A stretch of 64,000 nucleotides of DNA from assembly GCF_032062135.1 (NCBI RefSeq), contig NC_092862.1:65639868-65703867 (forward strand), read 5' to 3'. Positions 48,819 through 59,719 of the stretch are shown one piece after another. Made by a program: the position numbers and the translations under genes. Every line of letters begins with the position of its first letter. Within the stretch, counting starts at the first letter, position 1. The notes beneath the pieces were generated by a model. It searched no databases. It saw only the letters and a program-made list of their open reading frames with translations, and had not been told where the DNA came from. The stretch comes from Pyxicephalus adspersus (lineage: Eukaryota; Chordata; Amphibia; Anura; Pyxicephalidae).

Positions 48819-49386
48819 CAGTGGTACCTCGGTATAAGTCCACTTTGGAATAAGTCCAACTTGGTATAAGTCCTGTTGGGCACATAAAATTTTGCTTGGT
48901 ATACAACCTTTACTTGGTATACAACCTTTGTGCTAGAACTTGTACTGCGCGCTACCCGTATTTACCTCTCTTGAGACAAAGCCACGACTGCCCACGAGTC
49001 TCAGTACGCCAGTTGCTACCATTCAGTGAACAACCTGCGCTATAATTCTCTGTGAATTACTTACCATCTCCTCCCTTCTCAGCACCACCCTAGTAGGCAC
49101 TGGGCTCCTTTTAGCAAAGTAAAGTGAGGTTAAATTTTACTTATTTTCATTTATTTATTCTAATTGCTTTTGCATTCGTGTATTTTAGTATTAAGCAGTG
49201 TTTAATTTATTTTATACAACCCCATTATTGTATAATATTCCAATAACAATAGGATTTTTTTTCCATGGGAACGGATTCATCATTTTCCTTTTATTTCTTA
49301 TGGGAAAATATTGTTTGGTATAAGTCCTGTTTGGTATAAGACCAAGGATCTGGAACGGATTAAGGACTTATACCAAGGTACCACTG
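48819..49386. mobile_element. 568-bp Tc1/mariner or pogo (Tigger-like) non-autonomous element, TA target duplication
   Basis: The left end is CAGTGGTACCTCGGTATAAG and the right end is its inverse, ending CCAAGGTACCACTG. TA flanks both ends (48817-48818 and 49387-49388). The word TTGGTATAAGTCC and variants recur near both ends (48869, 49314, 49331). CAGTGGTACCT-type ends are typical of pogo/Tigger and related mariner elements. The interior has no transposase frame. Confidence 0.88.
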
Positions 49387-49388
49387 TA

Positions 49389-49883
49389 TATTAATTCATG
49401 GCATCTTTTGATTTCATAAACTTTTAATCCTTCTCCCTCGCACCTTCCTTCCCTCCCTCCCCTTTCCCTACTCCCCTTCTATCCCCAATCACCTGGGTTT
49501 GAATGTTGTCCGTTTTGTTTTGTCTATATAGTTTTGTTATTTGATTATTGGGCTGTACTATCAGGGTACAGAATTTTGATTGTATTTTTTATATGCATAT
49601 GCATTCCAACATATCAGTCTTCTTGTGCACTGGGAAGTGGCACTGTTGGCCTCCTAGTCTGTACAAATTTAATTTTTAGGTTGTGACTGCAATTACTAGG
49701 TTGGCCTTTGTATACCTGGTTGTGTTTTCATTGTATTTTTTTTTTATTTCTACCCACTGTTTGTTGTGTTCTATGTCTATTTTAAATTAAAATCAATAAA
49801 GATATATTGTACAAAAACATATTCATGTTTGCAGTTGATTTAAACTAGTAGTACTTAATCTATTAAAAATGATCCAAGTAGAC
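49389..49883. other. Unique sequence, no gene seen
   Basis: A pyrimidine-rich run (CCTTCCCTCCCTCCCC-type) near 49436-49485 and a T-rich run near 49736-49746; otherwise nothing recognised. Confidence 0.5.
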
Positions 49884-49886
49884 TTA

Positions 49887-50202
49887 AGCTGCGTACACAC
49901 TTCCAATTTTTGTCGTTGGAAAGGATCTTTCACGATCCTTTCCAACGACAAGGGAGTGCACGATGCATGAACAGTGCTGTACATACAGCACCGTTCATGC
50001 TCTATGGAGAGGGGAGGGGGGACCCTGCTGCGCGCTCTCCCCTTCCCTTTCATTAGGATCGGCTGTCGTCCATGGTCCGTGGATCCGGCAGGTCGGTCGT
50101 CCGGACGATGGACGACACCGACTGTACACACGGCAGATTTTCGCCCGATAATTGGCCGATGCCGATTATCGGGCGATAAAAATCTGACGTGTGTACGTAG
50201 CT
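49887..50202. mobile_element. Complete 316-bp TWA MITE (subfamily B), TTA target duplication
   Basis: Termini AGCTGCGTACACACTTCC and TCTGACGTGTGTACGTAGCT. The flanking triplet is TTA on both sides (49884-49886 and 50203-50205), whereas most other copies have TAA. This shows the triplet is duplicated target and not part of the element. The interior has the GAAAGGATC/GATCCTTTC hairpin, the CATGAACAGTGCTGTACATA block, a G-rich then C-rich centre and GTCCGGACGATGGACGAC. Frames crossing it (up to 189 codons, minus) are not credible genes. Confidence 0.93.
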
Positions 50203-50205
50203 TTA

Positions 50206-50724
50206 GACCCACAGAATGATTTAGAAAACTCACAGTGAATGAAGTATCAGCAGGTATAAGCATTAAGTTATGTATCAAAGGTGCTAAAAATACAAGCAAC
50301 AAAAATTCTGGGGGAATTACATTAGGTGACTCAATGATGAAGAAATATCTAGGTGTAACTATACATTGCACACGTAAAATATGCAATGCCAAGCTGCGGC
50401 CTCAAAATTTAACAAGGAATTTCTAGGAAGTTTTTACTATATTCAACCATTTTTTGTGCAAAAGTAATCAATGATCAATGTACCACTAATAGTTTACTGG
50501 TAAATTTCTATATGTATGGGAGCACACAGCACACACACATGTGAACAAGTCAATTGTAACTAATTCTCCAAGAACATCTGTTCTTTTTCTGCTCCATATG
50601 GCTCCAAACAGAGTTGCAGTTTAATAGAGATTAAGAGAAGTGTGGGGTTTGATCAAAATTTAAGGTGTTTAAAATTTGTTGGGCCCATTCATTTTTTACA
50701 TTGGGATTATTTGTTTGGTAACCA
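50206..50724. other. Unique sequence, no gene seen
   Basis: Nothing recognised between the MITE and the LINE copy. Confidence 0.5.
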
Positions 50725-52125
50725 TAAGAGCTAATGACCTAGACAGAGCTAAGTCTCAAGGCAACTTTTCCCCCCTCCTTCTCCTTGATCTTTCCTCTGC
50801 TTTTGACACTGTTGATCACCCCCTTTTAATACAAATTTTGTGCTCCATTGGTCACAGTGACATGGCTCTCTCTTGGTTTGCTTCCTATCTGCCTGACTGT
50901 TCCTTCTAAGTCTCTTCCAATGGTAATTCCTCCTCCCCCACTCTCCTCCCTGTTGGTGTTCCCCAAGGGTCAGTGGACCTGTTCTCTTTTCTCTGTACAC
51001 CTTCTCTCTCTGTAGTCTCATATCCTCCTTTGGCTTACAGTACCATCTGTATGCTGATGACACTCAAATCTATCTGTCCACCCCCGACCTTTCTCCCTCA
51101 GTCCAGGATAAGGTCTCATGCTGCCTGTCAGCCATCTCATCATGGATGTCTGACCGATTCCTGAAACTCAACCTGGATAAAACAGAACTCATCATCATCC
51201 CCCCTCAAATTCCAAATCCCCCCTGACATATATCTAACTGTTAACAACACTGTTATTCGTCCTTCCCCTCAGACACGTTGTTTTGGTGTCTCCTTTGATT
51301 CTGCCCTCTCATTTACCCCCCATATTCAGAACATTTTCAGGTCCTGTCACTTTCATCTACGCAACATCTCCAAAATCTGCCCCTACCTGTCCCCAGAAAC
51401 CACCAAACTTCTTGTACACACTCTTATCATCTCTTGTCTGGACTACTGTAACATCCTCCTCTCTGGTATTCCACTAACCCGACTCTCCCCTCTACAATCT
51501 ATTATGAATGCAGCAGCCAGACTCATCCATCCTTCCCTCCGCTCCTCTTCCGCTGCATCTCTTTGCAGATCTCTACACTGACTTCCATTTCACCTTAGAA
51601 TTAAATTTAAGCTCCTGTGCTTTGCCTTCAAATACCTACAAAGTTCTTGTCCCACTTATATTTCTGACCTGGTAAAAAAATACTCCCCCAGCCGCTCTCT
51701 CTGCTTCTCCAATGACCTACTACTGACTTCTTCACTCATAACCCCATCACACGCACGGATACAAGACTTCTCTACAGCTGCTCCAATTCTCTGGAATGGT
51801 CTTCCTTGTCCTATTCGGCTTGCTCCTACTTTCTGCTCATTTAAAAGAGCACTCAAAACCCATTTTTTCAAACTTGCCTACCCATCTTCTTCTGCCTTTT
51901 GAAATCGTCACTGCTTCCCACCACTAAATATCTCCCCTCCTATTATGTGTTAATTCCCCCACCTACTAGATTGTAAGCTCTTCAGGGCAGGAGCCTCTCC
52001 TCCAGTGTCGCTGTCTTTATTTGTTTGTCATTTGCGACCCCTATTTAATGTACAGCGCTGCGTAATATGTTGGCGCAGTAAAAATCCTGTTTATCATTAC
52101 TAATAATAATAATTAATAATAATAG
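50725..52125 (+). pseudogene. L2-type LINE, 3' part of reverse transcriptase ORF plus 3' UTR, inactivated
   Basis: Reverse-transcriptase motifs appear in order on the plus strand. LLLLDLSSAFDTVDHPLL spans about 50776-50829 (FDTVDH at 50802-50819), with the first catalytic aspartate. [10 protein letters not shown] starts at 51050, with the catalytic YADD box (51050-51061). [13 protein letters not shown] follows, then LRNISKICPYLSPE and ISCLDYCNILLSGIPLTRL. The C-terminal RIKFKLLCFAFKYL and RLAPTFCSFKRALKTHFFKL complete the family pattern. Frameshifts separate the blocks, so no full ORF survives, and the endonuclease domain is absent. The 3' UTR (GATTGTAAGCTCTTCAGGG to AAAATCCTG) ends in a (TAA)n tail. 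Families with FDTVDH and such tails are L2 or close CR1/Rex1 relatives; I favour L2. Confidence 0.92.
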
Positions 52126-52850
52126 GACACTTTAAACTAAAAATCACCAGGGTTACCATTTGCAGCAATAGAGTCAGGAATCCTAGGCAATGTTAATGAC
52201 AAAATAAAGTAGATGTCACCCAAATTCCCTGGGTTATTACTGCAGCCAAGTAAACCTGTCAAAAAGCAGCACAAGTGCAGTATACAAACAATGGTTGGTC
52301 ATTGTGACTGACATCAATTTGCAATATTTGCAATATTTGGTGACATGACTTCATGGACATACAGCAAATAAACTTGAATGCATTTCTAAAGTTAGTAGGT
52401 TAGTTTAGTTGGTAAGTATGTTTTTTTTTATTTAATTAAAGGATCTTTTTACAGTTTGTGTTCTTTTACATTTAGCTTTTTGTGGGAATGGGTATTGGGT
52501 ACTTATGTTATCTACCATTTAGGGTAACAAGATATGTAAAGGAGAATGTATACATATTAGGCCCCCAATGTTGAGAGAAGGTGTAGGGCCTAGTTTTACA
52601 CAGGAGGGGTGCATGTTTGGTTCCCATCCCATCCGTTTTTTTCCCCTGTATAAAGGGTGCTCAATTAACAAAAATGGTGTGAGGTCCCCTGTAATATTTA
52701 AACCAAATTTGGTCAGGGATATTACTCAGAATTCCCTCTCTATTACCTCAGCAGAGGGTATCTCTTCTTTTATTCCTAGTTCTGTGACAGCACCACTGAA
52801 CATTGGGTCATTTTGAGTGACAATGGATTTTACATTGCTGGATGATGTCA
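52126..52850. other. Unique sequence, no gene seen
   Basis: No repeat family or exon recognised. An 82-codon plus-strand frame at 52568-52816 has no motif. Confidence 0.45.
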
Positions 52851-52854
52851 TTAG

Positions 52855-53096
52855 GGCTATGTACACACGTGCAATAATTGTTGTTGGAAAGGATCTGCAC
52901 AATGCATGAACAATTGTACATACAGCACCGTTCTTCTCTATGGAGAGGGGAGGGGGAGTACGACAGTGTGGCACCCTGCTGCACTCCCTCCCCCTTCACT
53001 TCCATTAAGATCGTTCGTTGTCCATCGTCCGTGGATCCACCAGGACGGTCGTTTGGACGATGAACGACGCTGTACACACGCCAGATTCACATAGCC
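52855..53096. mobile_element. TWA MITE (subfamily B), internally deleted near the right end
   Basis: It starts GGCTATGTACACACGTGC and ends CACATAGCC. The subfamily B core is intact: GGAAAGGATC, GCACAATGCATGAACAAT, a G-rich then C-rich centre and CAGGACGGTCGTTTGGACGA. The right terminal repeat is reduced to CACATAGCC directly after CGCCAGATT, so the last internal segment is deleted. TTAG precedes the left end and TAA follows the right end, so the target triplet is no longer identical on both sides. Confidence 0.85.
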
Positions 53097-53099
53097 TAA

Positions 53100-56000
53100 T
53101 GCTGAATCTACTTTTGGAGACATAAATAGACACAAAAAATGTACACAAATATGTGTGTGAGTTTATTTCAAGGCTGTTTTTATTTGCTCTATTTTTTAGG
53201 TATAATATTCCTCTTGGATATCTGGTGGCTCTTTTTTAGGCAGGTTTTATAAGCTATAAGCTTCCCCTAACAATCCTCAATTGAGGGACCATATGGGAAG
53301 AGGCTCTCTCCTTCAACAACTGCTGCTCCTATATTGTTGAGAGGCATAGGAAGACTGGTTAAAATATAATAAGCAGCATCCTACACCATGTTTTCCTTTT
53401 TTTTAGAGGGGCACCCACAATTTTTTAAGGGGAACCTCACTTTTTAGGTTTAAAAAAACCTTATTTATTTTTATGGAGCGGATCGATGGATCTGGTACTA
53501 AATGTAAACAAACAGCTTTACAGCAACTGCTGGATATAAAGTAAGTAAAGTTCTGTGGAGGAAGGGTTTCTACAGCAAAGGGGAAGAAGAGAGGCACACG
53601 GGGGCATTCAGGCAAAAACACATTACCTTAACATTTTATTTATTATTTATATTTTATCAATGTGGACTTTAAATGCATAAAAGGAACCCACCGTCCCCTT
53701 ATGTACAGTATATTTAGACCTAATGGGGCTCACTGCTAAGTGCAGATTCAGTGAACATCAGGACAATTTCAAGTCAGCTCAAACTGAACATGAGAAAGGA
53801 AACATATACAGTAGTTTTATAGAAACATCAAAATGCCTGTGATTTTTCTCTGTGTAGTACAACATACACTGCAATAAAATTTAAAAAGGCAATTTACTGA
53901 CTAATCAAACCAAACTTGTGCTGGCTAGCATGTGCATTAACTAAGATTTCTAATTTTAAAAATACATGGTAAGACTAAGATATGTTATTATTTTATTGCA
54001 CTGTATACAGTTTACATGTGCAGACTGATGCTTCCAAGGGCAATTATAACTCTAATTGGATCTAAAACATACTTAGTGCTGCAGAAACCCTACAAATTAT
54101 CACAAAGAAGTAAGACCAGCAAAGGTTCTTGGCTAATGTATAAAAATCAAGCAAAATATTATTTTATTAAAACATATATACTAAATTGGCTAAATCATAA
54201 AGAAATACTTTTCTACAATGGTAGGAAAAAGGGTAAGAACAGTTTTGGAGATAAATCCGAAAGAAAAAGATTGAAATCAATTTTTGGGGAGGGGTTAAGG
54301 GTGTAAATATTCAGAATAGAAGAAATAAGCAAATAACTGTGGTTCATTATGTATAACCAGAATAGTCATCCCAATCTTCTTAATTTGTGGAGAACCAGGC
54401 AGCTATTGGTATTATAATGTGCCCTCTTGGGTGCAGAAAAAGGAAGCCCAAAACAAGGTGGGCAAACTATGTCAGTTTTAGTGGCACCCAAAAGTTTGTC
54501 TTTTTGTATGACTTAGTTCCATCAGATGACTGGAAGATCCTCTGGTGGGCCCTTAATACCTACAAATACAACACTGCTGTCCTGTCATGGAGCAGATGTG
54601 GCCCAGCAGCCACCATGATTGTTCATTGAAGCCCTGACATGACTATCATCAATTGTCCAAGTTATTATGCACCAATGCCAGCAAATCAAGAGATGCAAGC
54701 ACTGTTAGCTATTACCGATTTGTTAACCTGTATGTCATGACCAACATCACTCAAGAAAGAACTACAGGTAATTCAGAAAAACTTCCAAAAACCTAACACA
54801 GATTTATCATCAGGTCCAGGTTTATTCAACCTTCCTGGCCTTTGTATTCTCACATAAAGGACAGATAAATGTGATATGGTACACAGTCACAAATGCAGAA
54901 AGTATCTTTTCTAAAAATGGTAAATTTTTTTCATTGCATAATATATATTCATAAACTTAAAATAATGGAGATGCGTGTGGGTGGAAAAGCTGAGCTGGAT
55001 CAACATCTAACCTCTAGTTTTTGTTTCCATCCCTTCCTTTTCATAAAATACACTTAATCACAACTTGAAATTATCTTCTTTCTGGGAGTGCCAGAGTAAC
55101 AAAGTGGCTTTAAAATAGGATAAATTATATACCGCTATCAAGGGATTATTGTAATTTTCATGACATTACATTGTTATACAATACACTATATTGTTAAGAG
55201 ATTATTTAGAATTGAACAACAACAGCATACTAGTGAATATGTCTTTAATCAGTCATACCAATGAAACACTATTATATAATAAACTCGGAAGTACAGGGTC
55301 ACTTAACAGACAATAAGAACTTGTCTCCCAACTCCCAACTTATTTCCCATATAGCTATTGTACATAACTTTGTAACATGTCATCTGTGTAAAAAAAGGGA
55401 AACGTTGACTATAGTTCCTTTTCAATCATGGAAGACCACTTACCACATTACAATAATTTTTTGTGGCTTCAAAAAAGTTCTAGATAGGATTCAGAATTTG
55501 TAGAGTTTCTGCACTGTTTTTCTTTCGGCAATTAAGGTACTCAAGTTGGTACTTCGAGCCATCATTGTTCCCATGATATTTCAGCATATTAAGTACCTGA
55601 TGTTCTATCTTCATCTGCTAGTCATTAAAATAATATGTTTTGGGAAGCAACAATCTACTTACATACATACACATCTACATACAATGCAGATTTTTGCATC
55701 TGATCCGAGCTGTTTTTTTTTGCTTCATAAATCAATGTGAAAAGAAAAACGTAAGCAGCACAATTCAACCTAAAAGCAACCCAGACATTGGTATTCCAAA
55801 AACATGTGAAAGTATAAAACATCACCATGCATGTGAAGTCCATCAACCCATGCTCTTTCATTGCCTTAATGCTGCTTGTATAAGATTAGAATATCCCAGG
55901 TCATTAACACATTCACAAATAGTAGCGGGTACTGTTATCTGCTAAAGGAAAACAATTCTGTATCTTCCTATAGTAATGATAACGTGAAATAAAAAAGCAA

Positions 56001-59000
56001 GCATACTCTGCCTGTGTATGAACTTGGTGAGACCTAGAAAAACCACATATATGGATTTTGTTATTCTACGTTAAAATTAGAAAAAAAAGTCTTGGTGGAG
56101 TCTCAGGTCAAAGCAATGGAGAAAACATAACCTATCTATATACACAAGTACAGATATGTAGACCTAGATACTTTCTGCTAGTCATGCTAATGATAAATTC
56201 ATATTTTTAACCAGTACAATACAGTTGCTTGCAGTAGCATTGTTATACATTTTTTCAGATGCTAATTGAAGAGTCAAAGAGTAGTTTTGCTGCTCCAACC
56301 ACCTCCACAAACTTGAAATAGCTTAGTCTTAATTTTAAAAAAGTGAAACAAAATGCTCTGCTCGGCTTTGCAACAACTTGCAAAAACCTGCACAAGTTGG
56401 AAATATGGAACATTTACTTAACTGAATGATATTTGCAATCTATTTAGCATAAAACAAATTGTCATAAGTTACTACATTTATTCATTAATCCCCAGCATAC
56501 TTAATTATGTCTTTTATAGACACAAACAACTTCAGCTATATTTTAGGACATAGTAATGAGCCAGGAAAGTTTATTACAATCATTTTAATGGTTGACCAGC
56601 CCATGTGTATCCAATCATAGCATTGAATGTATTAGAAAAGGCAATTCGACAATTATATAACCCTCTTCTTTCTGTGTCTGGGAAATAATGTATTGAAAAA
56701 ATGCAAACGTAGCAGTTCTATGCAGAGGACAGTGAGAAATCAGCAGATAAGCAAGCACTGTTCACTGGAATTGAATTTTAGGTGTGTGTATAGACAAAAC
56801 ATTGCTTTTTTGTTCTTTGTAGGGAAGGATATGACTGCCTTTTAGGTTTGTATTATTGTCTGCATCCCACTAGAAGGATTCCCTCCTCTTGATACATCCT
56901 GATTATTGTTACTGGGATAGAAATACATGGGATCCAGAACAGAGAAGAGATTATGAGATTCTGAAGAAGAGATTCTACCTTCAAAACAAGAAAAGAGGGG
57001 AATCCAAAGGGGACACCTGTTTCTGTGACAGCTCTTCAAGACAGAAATTTTCAGGGAATAACAAAAAATGACAGGGTTTCAACCCTTCCTAGATGTAGAA
57101 GTAGAAAAATAAAACTTTTCAAATATACTAGGGACTTTAGAGGAATACAAATAACTTACAGGGAACAAAAATTCAATAAAACACAAATCCATCCCCATCC
57201 ATATGTGACCCATAGCTGAGGACAGCAGAGGCACACCTCTTGACATGGAACAGATGGGGAGAAGTTGATCCAACCACAAAATCAATGAAGTACTAAATTT
57301 TATTTTAAACACACTTATTTTCAGTTCAGCAATTGTGAATCCTAACTGCACCTTAGTGAAATGTTATCTGCATAAATCATGTGTCTGCACAGGTCCACTC
57401 CACAAACACTAATGGAGGCCATCCTAAATGTAAATAGAACAGCGTTGGTTATACAGTATATACACTTTAAAGGGGGCATTGGACTCCTGCATTGCAATCC
57501 TGTTTGAATGTCAATTGGTTTTCTTATGGTTATAATCTATTTATAGTTTCTAAATGACATAAAATAAAGGTAGTTCAACCATAAATAAAAATTTCATGAA
57601 AATATACCTAAAGACATAGGTAACATAAACGTTTGTGTTGGGTAAATAGAAATAGGTGTTACAAAGTCTGCCTGGTCCCACTTGCATAGCTTTCCATTCC
57701 CCTTTATTGGACAGGTCATATTATATTAAATAAACTACATTAATGAATTAATGAGCTGAAAATTATATGGTTAGTTACATTGCAGGGTCATTAATCATTA
57801 TGGCTGTACAATATAGCAAGGCACTGCAATACACATGTGTTATGGTGACTTTCATTTCCAAAAATGGCAGATGTTCATTTTTTTGGGGGGTCATTACCAG
57901 CCTATGTATTTAGTTAGCACTGAACCAAACTTAAGCCAAGGAATAAATGCTAGTTTAGTTTTAGGGGGTGTAAAAAGCAGGTTTACCTTGCTCCCACAGG
58001 TTCCTCTTCCATAAAACATCCACACAAAGGCCATCTCAGTGACTGATGTCATCCCCTACAATAAAGCACCAATAGTCCTGTACTGTAAGTCAGGATGTCA
58101 AAGGTCCGCACAGTCCAATTTAAGTCCAATTCAAGAAAAGCCAGAGCATCTTCTGGGTTAGCAAGGGATGGTACAAATACATTTATTGATTACATAGACC
58201 CTAGTAGTTTTTTTAATCCTGAGTTTAACTTTTTTATATTATGAATTTGCATTTTTTATGTTAATATCCGGTAACCCAACTATTTTGGGTATTTTGGACA
58301 TATTAAAAAAGTATACCTTTTTGCATCTGTGAATAATAGAATTGTGGTAGAAATGTTGTAAAATGGATTTGTTTTTATATGAATCAGTTTCCAGGTATCT
58401 TTGATCCATTGTTCCCGGTTTGTGAGGGTGTGGTTATTCTACAGCTAGATAAACATGTTCATTAATAATATTGATGTTAGAATTTGATTTAGAGAAAACC
58501 TAACCACACAAAGGCATATTGCTAGCATGAAAGTCATATTTGGTTCAAAACACATTAAATCCTTATGATTAATCTCTTTCTACTGTGAAATAAAGAAATG
58601 ATGTGGTTTCAGTATTCACTGTAAATGTCTTTCATGTAATATAACATTATAAAGTAACATTCTCTTGTTCTTTACACTATAGTCATAAACACTTTGCAAT
58701 GATCAAGAAGTTATAAACTCATTCTTTAATTCCATCTGTTTCAAAATTGCAGATCAAGCCACATATTTTTTAAATTGAACAAAATTAAATTCATATTTTT
58801 GTACCGGTTTCTGTAAGATCAGAAAGTGTTTATTTGGAGATACTGTAAACTCACCATCTGTGTCCCTAAAGATCTGTTGTAACTGAATTTAGACAAATTA
58901 AAGTGACATCAAAAACTGACATTTCTGCATACAAGAAAATTAAACCATCTAACCATTTCTGATATTGCTCCAGCAGTGAAATCTGTGTTTCAGGGTTGAA

Positions 59001-59472
59001 CACCTACTGTGACTTTTTGTTGTGGGTAATTTCAGAAAAAAAAGAAACACAAAAATGGTCAGAAGGTACATTTTTAGAACATCTGACCAAAGATATAATT
59101 TTGTATAAGCACCATACCTTATGTCATGTGATTATTCTTGTAAAAAATAATGCTAGGATGCTCTATTGGGAGCAGCATGTGGTTTGCTTTATATGCAGAG
59201 GATACGTCTTAGCTATACATACCAACAAACAATAGAAGACATTGCTCATTTCGTTTCTCTTGAACTACAAAGAGCTTTTTGGATACTCTCGATCTCCCCT
59301 GCCTTTTTTTCTTTACAGTTGTTGTTCTGAATATGACATGTTTGGCCAGATATCCGCAATGGTTGACACAATTTGTACATTTTGGCACTTAGTAAGACCT
59401 CTTTTATCCCTACTAATCTAGACATTAGCCTTGATTTTCATTATGGCAAACACAGCAAAAAAGAACAGAGAT
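53100..59472. other. Unique AT-rich sequence, no confident gene
   Basis: The longest feature-poor part of the window. Two frames stand out slightly by composition: 54387-54629 (80 codons, tryptophan-rich, with CPLGCRKRKPKTRW) and 56889-57071 (60 codons, charged). Neither has splice context or a motif I recognise, and both could be fragments of old mobile elements. No microsatellite or MITE was seen. Confidence 0.45.
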
Positions 59473-59475
59473 AAT

Positions 59476-59710
59476 GGGCCAGATTTATTAAAGCTCTCCA
59501 AGGCTATAGAAGATACACTTTTATCAGTGAAGTTGGGTGATCCAGCAAACCTGGAATGAATTTCTTAAAAGTAATTGGATATTTGTTAACATTATTTTAC
59601 ATTAATATTTTAATCCTGGACCAGATCCATTTCAGGTTAGCTGTATCACCCAACTTCACTGATGAAAGTGTATCCTCTCCAGCCTTGGAGAGCTTTAATA
59701 AATCAGGCCC
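59476..59710. mobile_element. Hairpin MITE (GGGCCTGA family), 235 bp
   Basis: It begins GGGCCAGATTTATTAAAGC and ends GCTTTAATAAATCAGGCCC. Internal arms TCAGTGAAGTTGGGTGATCC and TATCACCCAACTTCACTGA are near-perfect complements, so the right half folds back on the left. AAT precedes it (59473-59475) and AGT follows (59711-59713), a near match to the AAT flanks of two other copies. It lies directly against L1-like coding sequence and may have inserted into that relic. Confidence 0.85.
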
Positions 59711-59719
59711 AGTTTCTCT

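Noticed and set aside
49823..50392. The longest open frame in the window, 189 codons, minus strand
   Set aside because: It runs across the subfamily B MITE and both flanks, including the target triplets. A real gene would not respect this pattern, and no motif is present.
54387..54629. 80-codon tryptophan-rich frame with CPLGCRKRKPKTRW
   Set aside because: I could not link it to any domain. It may be a mobile-element fragment, so no gene is called, though a protein search would be quick to run.
56889..57071. 60-codon charged frame (YCYWDRNTWDPEQRRDY)
   Set aside because: Looks protein-like but is short, isolated and unmatched by any family I recognise.
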